64,000 nucleotides of DNA. It comes from Alitta virens (lineage: Eukaryota > Annelida > Polychaeta > Phyllodocida > Nereididae). The first letter of the stretch is position 1; the number at the start of each line of letters is the position of its first letter. The position numbers and the translations under genes are program-made. Shown piece by piece: positions 20,597 to 33,498 of the stretch. Location: positions 31,755,250 through 31,819,249 of the forward strand of contig OW028579.1 in assembly GCA_932294295.1 (NCBI GenBank). The letters are read 5' to 3'. The notes beneath the pieces were generated by a model. The model did not search any database. It saw only the letters and a program-made list of their open reading frames with translations, and was not told the DNA's origin.

Positions 20597-21460
20597 TTTG
20601 GTGACTTCAACAGTAGAACTGGAACGTTGATCCATGTAGAACAAAATTTATATGGGAAAAACTCTGATATTATTGCAGACCTAAACAATGCAGTGTCCCA
20701 TGTCATTGGAGTTAATAATTTCTGGCCATGCCACGATAGACTTTCAAAAGACAAAGTTGTAAATGCATATGGTAAAGAACTTCTAGATCTATGTAAAGTC
20801 AGCAATCTTAAAATTATGAATGGATATTACAATGCTGATCAAACCTGTGACTTTACATGCTATGCTCCGCTAGGTCAAAGTGTCGTAGATTATTTGCTAT
20901 GTTCTAAGAGCATTTTCAACATCTTACAGACTTTTGAAAAAACACAAAAACTTGTTGAGTCAGATCATCGACCATTGAGATTTTGTTTGGACTTACCAGC
21001 GGTGAGGAAAATTAACATTTGTAACCCTAGACTGAGTGATCAATCAAAAAACTCAACATTCAAATATGTGTATGATAGGAACAAACTCAATGAATACATG
21101 GCTAACTATGACCTTGAAAGCTCTCAACAAACACTCTTTCAACTAGGCTGTGATATTGAAAATAATGTTAATGCAGACACACTAATTGATACAGTTTTCA
21201 AATACGTAACTGATAGCATACAGCCCACTTTTCAAAAAAAGAGACCCAGATCACATAATTGCACATTCCCAAATAACAAATGGTTTGATAATGAATGTAA
21301 AGAGTTAAGAAAGCTAGTTAATAATTTTGCAAAAAATAACGACTTATCAGTAGAAGCCCATAAAAATGAATATAGTGATCTTTGCAAGGCTTATAAACAG
21401 ACAATACAAAGGAAAAAGAGACATTTCCAACTAGTTAATAGTGAATCTTCTTTGCAGTAA
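20597..21460 (+). pseudogene. LINE remnant: endonuclease C-terminal half and linker
   Basis: Reads FGDFNSRTGT, then ADQTCDFTCYAPLGQSVVDY and KLVESDHRPLRF, matching the GDFN, S-x-(V/I)-D-Y and SDHRP signatures of APE endonucleases, which nick target DNA. The linker continues to a stop at 21458. The reading resumes one base shifted for about 40 residues (QTEYWKCSNKLKKSS...) before another stop. The first third of the domain is absent. Confidence 0.85.
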
Positions 21461-21602
21461 TCAAACAGAATATTGGAAATGCTCGAATAAACTGAAAAAA
21501 TCTAGCCATAATCAAACAAATGAACCTGACCTAAATACATTTCATGAATACTTTCTACAACAGTCCCAACCCCCTCCTACTGAATAATTTGACAATGAAC
21601 AT

Positions 21603-22393
21603 ATGAGATTGATTGTTAATACTCTGCAAACATCATCCTATTCCTGTGACAACTCTTTAGCTACTCATATCTGTGACAGTGTTATAACAGAGGAGGAAGT
21701 TATGATACACCTAAAGAAATTAAAATGCAATAAAGCCGCTGGAATTGATGGGATACCTGCTGAATTTTATAAGTGTGCAAGTGAGAAATTAGTAACACCA
21801 TTTTGTGCTGTGTTTAACTACATACTTGATCAAGGTGAATATCCTGCTCAGTGGTCAGAAGGACTAATTAAAGCTTTGCACAAAAAGGGAGACAAGTCTA
21901 ATCCAGATAATTACAGAAAAATCACAATAAATGTTGTCATGGGTAAAATCTTTGACTCTATCTTAAACGCATGGCTTTACTATAAAAATGAGGTTCTTAA
22001 TCTTGATGATCCTTGTCAGTTTGGGTTTACTCCAGGTGCGAGTACAACTGACTGCGTCTTTATCCTTGATACTGTTATTAGATACCAAAAGCAAAAACGT
22101 AAGCCTCTCTATCTCTGTTTCATAGATTTCACAAAAGCATTTGACTACATCAATAGAAATGCTCTGTACTATAAACTTAATATGAATCAAAAGATAGGCA
22201 ATAAAATGCTTAACATAATAATGAGCATGTATGACAAAGCTAAAGCTAGAGTTAATAATTTAGGCAAAATTGGAGATCCAATTGATAGCAACTATGGTGT
22301 CTTGCAAGGTGGAATTCTCAGCCCCAAATTGTTTAATGAATTTCTATCTGACCTGCCTAACTATATGAATGAATTAGATGGTGTAGCACTTAA
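21603..22393 (+). pseudogene. LINE remnant: reverse transcriptase, N-terminal part
   Basis: Ordered RT motifs: KCNKAAGIDGIPAEFYK (RT1-2), WSEGLIKALHKKGDKSNPDN (RT2a), YRKITI, QFGFTPGASTTDCVF, LCFIDFTKAFDYINR (motif A with catalytic Asp), and GVLQGGILSPKLFNEF (motif B). A frameshift just before the YADD box moves the rest to another frame. Confidence 0.9.
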
Positions 22394-22399
22394 TGTCTG

Positions 22400-23005
22400 G
22401 TGCTCACACATATCTCATATGCTGATGATATAATTCTAATAGCACATTCCGAAACATCTCTTCAAAACAGCATAAATTCCCTTCATGAATTCTGCAAAAA
22501 GTGGCATCTCATTGTTAATGTAGGAAAGACTAAAATAATGAAATATGGCAATAGTCGGCAAAAGCAATTTTACTATGATACACAACTAATTGAAAACGTT
22601 GACACCTTTAAATATCTAGGACATGTGTTAACTAACAAATGTAACATGCATGTAAAAATGACTGATTATCTTGTTACACAAGCCCAAAAAGCACTTTTTG
22701 CTTTGCAAAGTGACACTAAGCAGGCATTAGGATACATCACTCCTAAACTTGCTCTAAAAATGTTTGACACATATATTTTACCAGTCCTTGAATATAATTG
22801 TGAAATATGGTCCAGTCACAAACCTGTTAATAACCTAGAAAAGGTACAATTAGGATATCTGAAAAATATGCTGGGAGTTAGGAGACAGACCTCATCACAA
22901 GCAGTGTATAGTGAGACAGGCAGATTCCCATTACATGTGTGGCAACAGTTCAGAATAATCAACTGGAAAAACTGCCAGCTAATAATATTCTTAAAAAATG
23001 TTTAA
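22400..23005 (+). pseudogene. LINE remnant: reverse transcriptase YADD box, thumb and start of C-terminal region
   Basis: ISYADDIILIA is the catalytic motif C, followed by WHLIVNVGKTKIMKYGN (motif D), FKYLGHVLTNK (motif E) and YILPVLEYNCEIWSSHKP (thumb). The frame is lost near 22950, where the next frame takes over. Confidence 0.9.
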
Positions 23006-23607
23006 ATGAGCAAAAAGAGATTAACACTTCTGGTAATAACGCTTGGGTTGCAAAAATTATTCATATACTCAATGAACATTATCCGCAAAGAGACCATTTA
23101 AGACTTGCTAATAATGAGCTAGAATCCATTATTAAAACATTCAAATCTAAAATTTATGATAAATGTCAGGATACTATATTAGCTGAAATAAATGATTCCA
23201 CGTTACAGCCAAAACTTAGAACCTATAAACTCTTCAAGACTGATTATAGACTAGAACCTTATCTCTTATTAAACCTAAGCAGAAAAATGTATAATAAAAT
23301 CGCCAGATTTAGAGTAAGCTCACATAATTTGCGTATTGAAACAGGTAGACATGAAAATCCTATATTGCCAGCAGCTGAGAGGCTATGCCTAAAATGCAGT
23401 ATGCATGAAATTGAAGATGAAAAACATTGTCTCATAGTATGTCCGCATAATAAACTTAGTCGTGAGGAACTCCTTAAAGTAGCTAATGATTATATAGATA
23501 ATTTTGAGCAACTAAACAATGAAGATAGATTTAAGACCATCATGAAATCAAAAGAGCCTGAGTTGTTAAAATCCCTTGGAAAATTTCTGGTGAATGTTGA
23601 TGCCTAA
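22950..23607 (+). pseudogene. LINE remnant: C-terminal region with Cys-His motif
   Basis: The frame continues from the thumb (NNQLEKLPANNILKK) to RFRVSSHNLRIETGRH and ERLCLKCSMHEIEDEKHCLI-VCP, a C-x2-C...H-C...C cluster typical of LINE C-termini and probably nucleic-acid binding. It ends VNVDA and TAA at 23605-23607. A 3' UTR of about 390 nt follows. Confidence 0.82.
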
Positions 23608-24224
23608 TAAACGTTTGAGTCATCATCCATCGTCTGACATTAAACATGTTGACCATTCTGAGTCTCTGCATTATGAACATTTGTATACCATATCTTTGAT
23701 CTTGTATATTTTTACATACATGTATATACGTTCCTTTTAATTACCTATGTGTTAGATCATTTGCTATGGATAATGCTGTATGATTTATATATATAGATAT
23801 AACAAGATTGAACTTCACATTGAAAACTGTACATTATTATGTTGCTATTGTATTGTAACAAATCTTTATCGTAACTGGAACCTAGCTTTATTTACTACTT
23901 TTCTATTATTCTTTAATTGTTATTGTATGTCATTTACTTTGTATTTCCTGTTTACATTATGACACATATGTCATGAATGACATGAAGCTGTCGAATAAAA
24001 AATATATATTAAAATGTCTTTATCATAGAGCAAGGTACATGACAATGATTTGGAGTTTATTGAAGATTCCAATTGTAATTCAGCAAAATTTGTTGAAGGA
24101 TAATAACTTTTGAAAAATTTATTCTGGCTTCAATTAGAGGTTATTTTACCCATTTTGAGCTGCTCCTATCTTTTTTATTATAAAAAGACCGAAAAAAAAG
24201 GATATTTATTACAGATCCCAATAT

Positions 24225-24412
24225 AATGCTTAGGGGTGGGGGCCTAGCTAAGTGGAAGCACGCTGGGCTTCCAAACGTTTGATCCGAATTCTGGACGAAC
24301 CTATGTTGGATGGCTGTTTCATCCATCATCTCATTGTCATGGTCCCTGCCTGTCCTAATTAGCCCATCAGGTGCAGAAATACAGGACATAAAGCCCTATC
24401 CCGCCCACCCTT
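24225..24412 (+). mobile_element. SINE family 2 copy
   Basis: TGGGGGCCTAGCTAAGTGGA, GCTGGGCTTCCAA, then CATGGTCCCTGCCTGTCCTA, GGTGCAGAAATACAGGACAT and a CCCGCCCACCC end. No target duplication is evident. The 30 nt before it (GATATTTATTACAGATCCCA, TATAATGCTTA) resemble those before the 8.48-kb copy. Confidence 0.8.
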
Positions 24413-24419
24413 TAAACCA

Positions 24420-26085
24420 TGTGCTCATTGTTACAAAAAGCATTTACTTGAGAAAGCCATGGTCGTGTCTATGCTGTTGAAATTTGTTCGTTGACAGCGT
24501 TGATTTACGGCCTTATTAAAGCTTTCAAAATGCACATTCAGATCCGAAATCATTTATGACCTATTTTTAGTACTGTGATGTCACAATATATAGCCATTAT
24601 GACGTCGTCAATTGTTACGTCATATTCATCAAAATGGAGACGTTTACAATGGGTTTTAGCTATGATCTCAGGTAAGTTGAGCCAAGAGATAATGACAATT
24701 ACTTCAAAAATATGTGTAAGAGGAAACTCAGTCTGGTTTAGGGTAATTTCTAGAGAAGCCACTGAAGTCTAATGGTGACTTTCCATTTTCCACAAGATGA
24801 TACTCCATATGATGCACTTGGCTGATAATACATAGAAAAAAAACATTTCAGAATTTCAAATCGAAACCGCCCAGGGCTGAAATACCATTTCAAAAAATGT
24901 ATAACACATGCCTGTATCTTTATTTTTGATCCCTCCCAAGACCAATTGAATGTTTGGTCAATTTGAAGGAATTTTTAGCATTTGTGCGAAGTTGCACATT
25001 AATATGCACATGACTGTATTCAGTGAAAAATAAGCTTCAATTGAATACCAACATTGCTGTATTTATACTTTTATTCACTTTTATTCACAATATAATCACT
25101 CAATTTTTAGACTAAATATACCAGAATAGACATGTATATCGCTCTCTTGATTCCGTCCTCTTACAGCTGAATATTATACGCTGAAAAGCAGTACTTACAT
25201 TGCTAGAAATATTTTTCTGGATGAAAAGATAATATTGCATAGATTATATGTGCATGGGTTGTTTGTTTATAAAGACAAGTATTACCCCCCCCCCCCCCAT
25301 CTAGTTAAGTTCTTCAACAATGTTCTTCTCACCTATTGCTAAAAACTATGAAATAGTTCAAACTTATGAATCTGTCAGGCAAACTCTTAACTTGAAATAA
25401 TAGTTTGACAGTGGGCCTGGACAATTAGCATTAGGTCTCCCCACATCAGCCAAGAATTTTAAACTTCTAATTTAACTCTACACAAACATTGCTTTTCAAT
25501 AAGGGCATTGGTTATTGTTATGGGCACATATCTTTTCAGTCAATTGTCATTTTACTTGCTGGTCAAAGATTGGGTATGTTGCATAGAAGTCTGTTTAACT
25601 TCTTATGCTACATGCATTTTTTAAAATTGCCAGATAAGCCGCCATGATACTTGTCTTCTTTATAGGCCATGTCCACTCACATCATTTTTCGCCCACACAA
25701 TTTACTTATTATAAAATGATTACTATGTTATTTCTAACGAATCCCTCACTTCTTGTATACTGGTCAATGAAATGCCCTCCTTTTTAGTTTTTTTATTACA
25801 CTTAAAAAGCTTTACCAAAACAGATTTTTTACATCCTAGCAAAACACTACAGAGTAATTTTAAAATATTGATATTTGTTGGCAATTTTGCCAGAAGCTCA
25901 ATGAGGCTTGGGAGGGATCAAAAATAAAGGTACACCTATGTGTTATACATCATTTGAAAGGGTTTTGGAACTCAAACAAAGTTAGTTTCCCATTAAAATT
26001 CTGACATTCATCCCCCTCTATTTAAGTTGAAGTGAGCAGTAATGGAATCTCAGCTATTGCCAAATGTCAATTGATGAATTATGCA
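24420..26085. other. No supported gene
   Basis: A C-run at about 25287-25299. TGTGATGTCACAATATATAG and GTTACGTCATATTC near 24575-24630 resemble the core of MITE family D. A GTAAGTTGAG donor-like site at 24672 follows a short ATG frame but lacks other support. Confidence 0.4.
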
Positions 26086-26089
26086 GGAA

Positions 26090-26345
26090 GGTCATTTAAG
26101 TATTACATCAATGCTACTGGCCAGAAGCTTAGTCAGCTTACATGACCAGCTATCAGAGTCAGATGTAATGATGGGATGATATGGTTTGAGTCCATACCAT
26201 TTTACACATTCACCTCAGGAGTGGGTCTTCAACTTACTCAAGCCACTATGGTTAACATCCAGCTATCAAGCTCATAAAGAGCGCCTGTGCCAGGGATCAA
26301 ACCTGGGACCTGGAATATTCCCACCTAAGACATACTTCAGAAGAT
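26090..26345 (-). mobile_element. SINE family 1, nearly full, inverted
   Basis: On the minus strand: B box GGTTTGATCCCTGG, then the body, TGAGGTGAATGTGTAAAATG, CATCCCATCATTACATCTGA and a tail TGTAAGCTGACTAAGCTTCT. It defines the 3' tail sequence used to recognise the fragments elsewhere. Confidence 0.65.
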
Positions 26346-26349
26346 TTAT

Positions 26350-28740
26350 ATTATTCCTGAATTTTCTATCCACATGTCAAAATTACGAAACGTGATTTGA
26401 CAGCTGGTCAGTTCTATTTTTTGGGCAAGCACTCCATTTTTTCACATTTAGAAGGTCCTTATTGTAATAATATTGGACAGTCTCATGCAAAAAATGCTGA
26501 GGTTGTGGTATATCTAGATGGTCACACGCACCTAAGAGATAATATGGATATCAGTATGAATGCAATATATTATAAAACATATCTGAACTATGACTGATGG
26601 CATAGATGGAACCATAAAAAGTATTACGCATCTACACTGAATTCTGTGGAAATTTTGTCATAATTTATGACCCATTTTGAAATTATCTTTAGAATAAATA
26701 CAATTTTGGATCCCTTTCAAATGAAAAAGACACACTATTATTATTTACACTACTTTAAGCATATGCTTCGTTGTTTTCTTTTTCTTTTTAGCATGGAACA
26801 GTTCAGTAATTTATTTATATTTTATCCTTTCTCTATATTTAATTTCTACTTGGTTTCTAGCAATAATTCATGGCCAGAATTGCCCCACACTACTAAGGAC
26901 TTACTAATTAAGTCACTCATTCGATATTTTCTTTAAAACTAACTATTTAAGAAAATTAGACAATGCAAGACTCAACCATAGCAAATTTGTAAGTTTTCAG
27001 GAGATCAAATCAAAGTGGTAAATATCAATCCTACTGTAGTTTCATGAACAAAGCTTTTACAGAAAAAGCCCTCATAAGATGTGGAAGAAGAATCTACTAT
27101 CAGTTTCATTCACATTTTAGATACATAGAAAGAACTAATTTTGAGTTCGCCTGTCATGTCATTGATTTTTCAGACATTTATATCGGAATACTAAGCTAAA
27201 CCAACTTAGTCTTGCTTGAAAAGGGCACAGTTCTAATGCTTGATTCAGATATTATACTTTGAGTATGCTTTTGCACCTGATAGATCAGTATGAGGGGATG
27301 ACTAGGACGAATTCAGATGTTCTGTGGAAGAGCAGGACGAAGCTGGTTAACTACTAGAAAACTGGCACATGGATCACTAAGCTATGATGAATGAATATTT
27401 TGTTGAAAATTTGCGAAAACATCCAAATTTCATAGGTTATTTTAATTTACAAAACTTCAAATTCAAGGGGTGAAATATACATGTATGACCAAGTTGAAAA
27501 GGGTTCTTGAAATGCAGTAATCTGCACACAATCATCCCCAGAATAATGCATAATTCAGAAGTTTTTTCAACTGGGTTATACAGGACCACTTCATAAGTAC
27601 ATCCTGTTTATATAATGCTAATTAACTCATAATGTCTTTTTATTTCCAATTGTACTCATTTATACCTTCTCGAGAAGTGTATGTAATAAATATCTATATG
27701 TAAATTCCTAAATAAAATTTAAATACAGCATCAGGACTGTTGTAGGAGAAAATTGAACTTATGAACTAAGGAAAAACTGAAATTTGTTTCGAAGGGCCAA
27801 AGCCCTGTGAGATGTGAACTACTTTAAAGCAACAAAAATACTTATTTCAAGGTAAATTTTAAAAATCTACGTTCAATTGCAAACATTTTGCATAAAAATA
27901 TTTTGGCTGATGTCGACTGAAATTTCCATGATGCTCACTTAATATTGTATAAAAAAACAGATGGATATGTTTTCTGTATATGTATAACAAAATAACATAA
28001 AACATACATAAGTTGCCAAATATTTTCCAGTCAAATTCCAGTGCATAATAGATCCTTTTTCACAAAATTGATGATGGCACCATTTAACGCTGCGAATTCC
28101 GTGACGCACATCTTCGGCATTGCACAAGTACATCGCATAAATTTTTTATTCGATGTAAAAAAAGATTTTAATAGTGGAAGTGCTGGAGAAAATGTGGTGT
28201 GTGTTAAGAAAAGTAAAATCAGTGAACAGTAGAAGAGTATCCACCCATAATTTTTCAAAATCATCCACCCACGAATGATATTATACGTGGGTGGCTACAG
28301 AGGCGGCTATACGTCAACAAACTTGCTTAAAAATATAGTAACAGATTCACGAATCTGGCTCATATGCTGCTCGATGTATCATGAAATGAGTGCAAAATTA
28401 CTATTTTACAAGCTGAATCTCGGAATAATCCATTAAACTAAATGAAGATAAAGTTCCTTTTATCGGTGCACATCTTAAATCAAGCTAATTAACATCAATG
28501 TTCGTTTTTGTTTTCTGTAACTAGTACATTCATAAAGATGTGCTATGGAACATAAATAATTCTTGACTTTAGTGACTGAAAACTCACTGTCAAATACTCT
28601 TGCTCATGCCTGCAGGAGGAAAATATTAAGTCTAACAACCGCGTTTTTTATTTTTTTACACTCGCTAAAAGCTGATTATTTACTCCACATATATGTCAAG
28701 GAACTTTTTTTTTATTCGAGACTTTTTACTGCAAAGGCAC
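26350..28740. other. No supported gene or clear repeat
   Basis: AT-rich; short open stretches lack codon structure, splice context or similarity to anything I know. Confidence 0.4.
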
Positions 28741-28744
28741 CATG

Positions 28745-29045
28745 CCAAATGTACAGTTAGTTTAATTTAAAACGGCCTGCCAAATTGAACCTAGACAAAG
28801 CTAGACAATTTCTACTGCATGATGCTCCTTGCCACTAAACGGAACTGTCTGACTATAGCTGGCTACTCAAAGCCGGATCTAAAAGTACATATTTAGGATA
28901 TATTAGATACATTTCTTTCACGTACCGAGGGTTTTTTTTTCAGTGATGGTAGATGTATGTTGACTATAAGCTAGGAGTAGACAGAAGTGGTTAGTTTTAG
29001 CCAGCTATAGCGAGTCTACCATATTTATGAAACTAACTGTACCAG
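28745..29045 (+). mobile_element. Interspersed repeat family F, uninterrupted copy
   Basis: ACCTAGACAAAGCTAGACAA, GCATGATGCT, CTGACTATAGCTGGCTACTC, GTTGACTATAAGCTAGGAGT and CTACCATATTTATGAAACTA occur in the same order at 50.69-51.26 kb. Noncoding, class unknown. Confidence 0.7.
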
Positions 29046-29049
29046 TTAT

Positions 29050-30700
29050 ATACAAGTGAAATACCACGACAGGTAAAGAAAACATCTATTATACAGTGAA
29101 TTAATGATTATCAGTTATTTTCAAACCACCCACCTAATGAAAAATCATTCGATCAAGTTTTAATGTTGATTTGTCGTCATGACTATGTGCAGCTATATGT
29201 AAAACTAAGTAAAATTGTAATTTGGCAAACTGCCATCGGGCAACGAAGCTGTGTTACGTAAATATATGTTATACTCTTTTATTTTAACAACCATTTAAAG
29301 TACATAAAAGGCATGCATTGTTTTTCTTATCTTTTTCTATTCTAATTTCATTTTCTTTCTTATTCGTACTTCAATTCTATAGTTCTGGAAAAGTGTTGCT
29401 TACAGTTGATCTGAATATATTTAAGATTGACATATTTTACTTCGTTCCAGAGATATTTTTATTATGTAAACCTTTGAAGATTAATATTTATAAATGTATT
29501 AATTCGTCATTTTAAATCAAACCCACATCTGATTGTTTGCTTGTAATTATGACTAAAGAATGAACCCCTGTTTAATTATATATACTAAACATATCTCATT
29601 TGTTTTGCTGTTTCTAAAGACAAATAAATTGTTTCTAAAAACTCCGCAATTATCAGATAAAATAATTAATAATAACAGTAACAGTAAAGTTAATAATTGT
29701 ATCTACCCACTCATAGGGTTGCAAGTTTTGTGTCTGCAGTGAGTGGGGCAGGGGTGGTTCCACCAGAGTGAATCTGTTTTCGCCCACTCACTTTCTCAGG
29801 ATCCACCCCCTGACTCTTTTGACACCTACACACAGCTCTACACGAGTAGTCAAAAAGTTTCTTCACTATCAAATAGCTTAGTAAAATTGACAAATAAATA
29901 TGAAACTTCAGAAAGCTTCAGTTTGTACGGGTAGTCATATAAAATACATATTTTATTTTATTTATTTTTATATTTTCATAATTACGTGTTATTTGTTTTA
30001 TATATCCAAGGACATTATATCAGTATTTTCTTGACAAAAACCATAATAAACATTGATGCATATAGATTTCCTTACCAAGTTTCACAAAAAAATACATGAT
30101 TGGCAATTGCAGAATTTGAAAAGTATTCAAAAAACATTTTTTTAATACATATTACATTTTTCCTGTACTGTATCAAGGCCCCAAGGATGGCAAATCTTTT
30201 TGGCATAATAGTATCACAAAATATACGTGATTTTAGGTGTGAAGAAAAATCTCCAATTCATCAAAACATCAACCTGTCAGTGCCAGGCAACGCCTGATAC
30301 AGCAAAAAAGAAATACTATATAATGCCATCAACATAATGTTGATGATGAAATGCTGAACTGTATTATGGACAAATAAGATAATTTTTGTAAATTGATATT
30401 TTATTTTATTTCTTTTTTACTAAATGGCTTGTTTTTTACTAAATTTTTATATAATCGTTTTTATTTTCCTCCGATATGCTATTGTTTTGCTGTCAGTAAT
30501 TTTTTGCTAAGTAAACAAACTCATTGTAAATGCTGGTATGCTGTGAGAATTAAGTCTAACATAGTAATTTTAATGCGTATAATCATATATGCGGATGTTT
30601 AATCTGGAATTTTGATATATGGTTATAAATAGCAATCATCAAGTTAATAGGTTGCTTTCCTTTTGCATCCATGTCCAATGTAATTACCATTTAAAAACCA
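29050..30700. other. No supported gene
   Basis: AT-rich, with a GC-richer island at about 29710-29840 (CCACCAGAGTGAATCTG, TCAGGATCCACCCCCTGACT) whose short frames are unrecognised. Confidence 0.4.
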
Positions 30701-30711
30701 ATACCAAATGA

Positions 30712-30890
30712 CTTTAGGGCTTATGTCCTGTATTTCTGCACCTTGTGGGCTAATTAGAACAGGCAGGGTCCATGGCAGTGCGATGGTGGATGAAACAGCC
30801 ATCCAACTTAGGCTCGGCAGGGAATTGAACCCGTGACCCATTGGTTGGCAGCCCAGCGTGCTGAACTTGGCCCCATCCCCCAAGAGGCCT
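30712..30890 (-). mobile_element. SINE family 2 copy, inverted
   Basis: On the minus strand: GCTGGGCTGCCAACCAATGG, GGTTCAATTCCCTGC, TGGATGGCTGTTTCATCCAC, then CTGCCTGTTCTAATTAGCCC and GGTGCAGAAATACAGGACAT. No clear target duplication. Confidence 0.78.
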
Positions 30891-30894
30891 AGCT

Positions 30895-31985
30895 TCTAAA
30901 ACAATAAATTTCCCTTGTTAATAGTAGCTGAATTTCATACGTATTTTGCTTTATGAAATTAACTTGCTTTGCATAAATCTTCTGCAAATTTCCTGTTTAT
31001 AAATTAAATTTATAAAGCCGACAGCGACAAACCATATGCACAATAATTGCATAACCAGGGCTGGTTGACGCAAAGAAATCTGCACACAATCATCCCCGGA
31101 TCATCCTTTTAGAATTTAGATAGTATTTTGCAGTATAAAGTGTTAAATTACTATTAACCTTCGCAAAAAAAAACACATATTACCTATCACGCTTTAGTGA
31201 CCATGTACATCATGTTAATCAAAAATATATATTCCTCATGTTCAGAAAAACCAACCAAACGTATCGTCAACTTCCAACCATACATAACTTAGTTTCCTCA
31301 TTCTCGAAGAGTTAAACCTGAATCACATTTTAAAATATCCACAGAATCAAAAAGAGAATATGATCATAAAGCTTGCCAGACATTTTGACAAATTCCATTT
31401 GAACCTTCGACGACTGAATCGAGAATGTGATCTGCATAGCGCGTTGTACGAAACGCTCTGAAGCAAGTACTTCTAAGAATTTTCTTTTAGGCTACAAAAT
31501 ACAAATACATCATGCTTTCAAATAAAGATAAACATTTCAACAGTCTTGTTATAAAAATACCAAGTATTAGATACTCAAGTAACAAAGCATGGTCATAAAT
31601 ACTTTATGTTTGAAAAAATGAAAGTGAGTATGAAAATCGAACTCTTAAACAAATACTTTTCCACTTTTAGTCTCCTTTTACATAAATAGTATATTGCATA
31701 CACGTTTACTATTCACAAGAGTATATTATCTAAAATTACGATAATAAAGCAAAAGAAAGTGTGGTAATGAATAAAAAGTTCATAAATTAAAAAGCTTGAG
31801 AACTTGCTGGAAGTATGAAAATCAAACAATTCGCAATATTGTGTTCTTGTTAAAGAACAAATTAATACTGTAATAAGGTACAGGTGATTCTGAAGATGAT
31901 TATTGTATTATTGGATTCGGCTGTTAACGAAATCTAATTTATATTAATTGCATGCACACTTTCCAGCTTTTATTCATCAGGTTTT
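30895..31985. other. No supported gene or clear repeat
   Basis: AT-rich noncoding sequence. Confidence 0.4.
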
Positions 31986-31989
31986 TAAC

Positions 31990-33250
31990 CCTCAGCGAAC
32001 AAAGTTCGAAAAGCGTTTTTGTTATCATCATATCCGTCTGAAGGGCACTTTCGTTTCCGGAGCAGAACTCTAACACTAATGCACTTACCCTGACAAAATT
32101 TTGTACAGTATTACTCTATATTGCCTTTTGATAGTCACATTGACATATGTTGGCTATGTTTTACAAAATTATTCGCAGAAATCGGACACTATTGCACCTA
32201 CATGATTAAAACTTTGTCATAATATGTCTAAAATAGTGTAGTGGTGCCTTTTCGGGGTCCCATGGCCATAAATACTATAGAAGTTTCAAAAATTAGGGAA
32301 AATTCCTACTTTTTTCCAAACCTTCATACAAAAGACACTGTTTACCTTCCATGAATGAAATTATATCAATAACATTTCTAAATTATAGTATTTTCACTTT
32401 TCAAATTTTATTTTGATATTCATTTCATGCTGATTAACTAATAATGGAAAATCAGAAAAAAATGCTAAACATTTTGTTAAATTGTGTTTCCAGAGCAGAA
32501 ATCTGGCATTAATGCACTCACCCTAATTTAATGCAAATCAGCAACCAAACAATTCAGTAACTATTGAAGGGAATATGGCAATTGATCATATATAGTTTGT
32601 TCAGTTGCCAGCTAAATGTAAACAGCGAGTATAAAATATTTTGATTTATAAAGGCATTATAATGGGTGTGTTGAATATCATTCCATACAAAATAAACCTT
32701 TAAGATGTGTATTTATTTGTATTTATACTTAATTTATTTAAATACAAGTAAATACAAACCTTAAAGGTTCATTGTGTATGAAATTATACCCAACATCTTT
32801 ATGTGGCATAACATTATTGCTGAATTTCATATATATTCCTTAGGATCATTGCCATAGCCCATATATGACTATTTTGGACATATAAATGATAATCTTAGTT
32901 GCAGATTAGTTAAGGGAACATGCCATTGTGTTGATAATTCTGGCAAACTGAATACTCCTTGTTGTGCATAAAATCTCAAGAAATCATATTTTTCCAAATT
33001 TGTAAAATATAGCCAAGATATGTCAGTGTGGCTATCACAAGGCACCACTAGGCCATAGAGTGTTCCTGTATAAAATTGTATTAGGGTGAGTGCATTAGTG
33101 TTAGAGTTCAGCTCTAGAAATGAAAGTGTGTGTTAGAGTTCTGCACTGGAAATGAAAATGTAACGCCCGCCCTCCTGCATGTCGGACAAAAACTTAACAA
33201 TTTTAATGATGCCTGTGTGCTATGAGGGATTCGCTGAGGGTTTAGCTGCA
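31990..33250. mobile_element. About 1.25-kb imperfect palindrome (foldback or Tc-like non-autonomous element)
   Basis: The left arm GAACTCTAACACTAATGCAC (32065) is mirrored by GTGCATTAGTGTTAGAGTTC (33091). The inner left GGGTGTGTTGAATATCATTC and ACAAAATAAACCTTTAAG (32663-32704) are mirrored by CCTTAAAGGTTCATTGTGTATG and ACCCAACATC (32759-32800). The dyad centre is about 32730. A third partial copy of the arm word is at 32500 (CATTAATGCACTCACCCTAA). No open frame of note lies inside. Confidence 0.8.
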
Positions 33251-33399
33251 GCGCAGCCTATGTTTCACATAGCTATTGAAATATACGAGGCAATAGCTCT
33301 AAAATGTATATGCGCACTTTACCTTCTTTAAATGTCGTGATGGCCAAAATAAAATATGAAACAGTATGTTATACCTTGCCAACAAAAACAACAAAAAAG

Positions 33400-33498
33400 T
33401 AACTGCTTTAACACAATTGTTGCACTATAATTAGCTTGTATTGTATATTGTACTGGGAGAGTGAGGCACAAATAAAAACTATCTATCCATCTACTATG
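33400..33498 (+). repeat. LINE-like 3' tail remnant
   Basis: ATTGTATATTGTACTGGGAG, then GCACAAATAAAAACTATCTA with an (ATCTATCC)-like end resembles a non-LTR 3' UTR and short-repeat tail. No coding part is attached, so this is weak. Confidence 0.25.

Larger units (their letters stand above)
20595..24005 (+). mobile_element. APE-type non-LTR retrotransposon (LINE), 5'-truncated and frameshifted
   Basis: The element begins inside the endonuclease domain at FGDFNSRTG (20597) and ends near AATAAAAAATATATATT (23994). Endonuclease C-terminal motifs SVVDYLLCS and ESDHRPL, then a reverse transcriptase, then a C-terminal Cys-His segment, are all in the expected order. No RNase H or second enzyme is visible. 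Frames break near 21460, at a stop near 21586, near 22393 and near 22950, so it cannot retrotranspose. I do not assign a clade. Confidence 0.9.

Noticed and set aside
24575..24772. Short ATG frame ending in a GTAAGT donor as a first exon
   Set aside because: The region resembles a MITE core (TGATGTCACAATA, TGACGTCG) and no partner exon was found.
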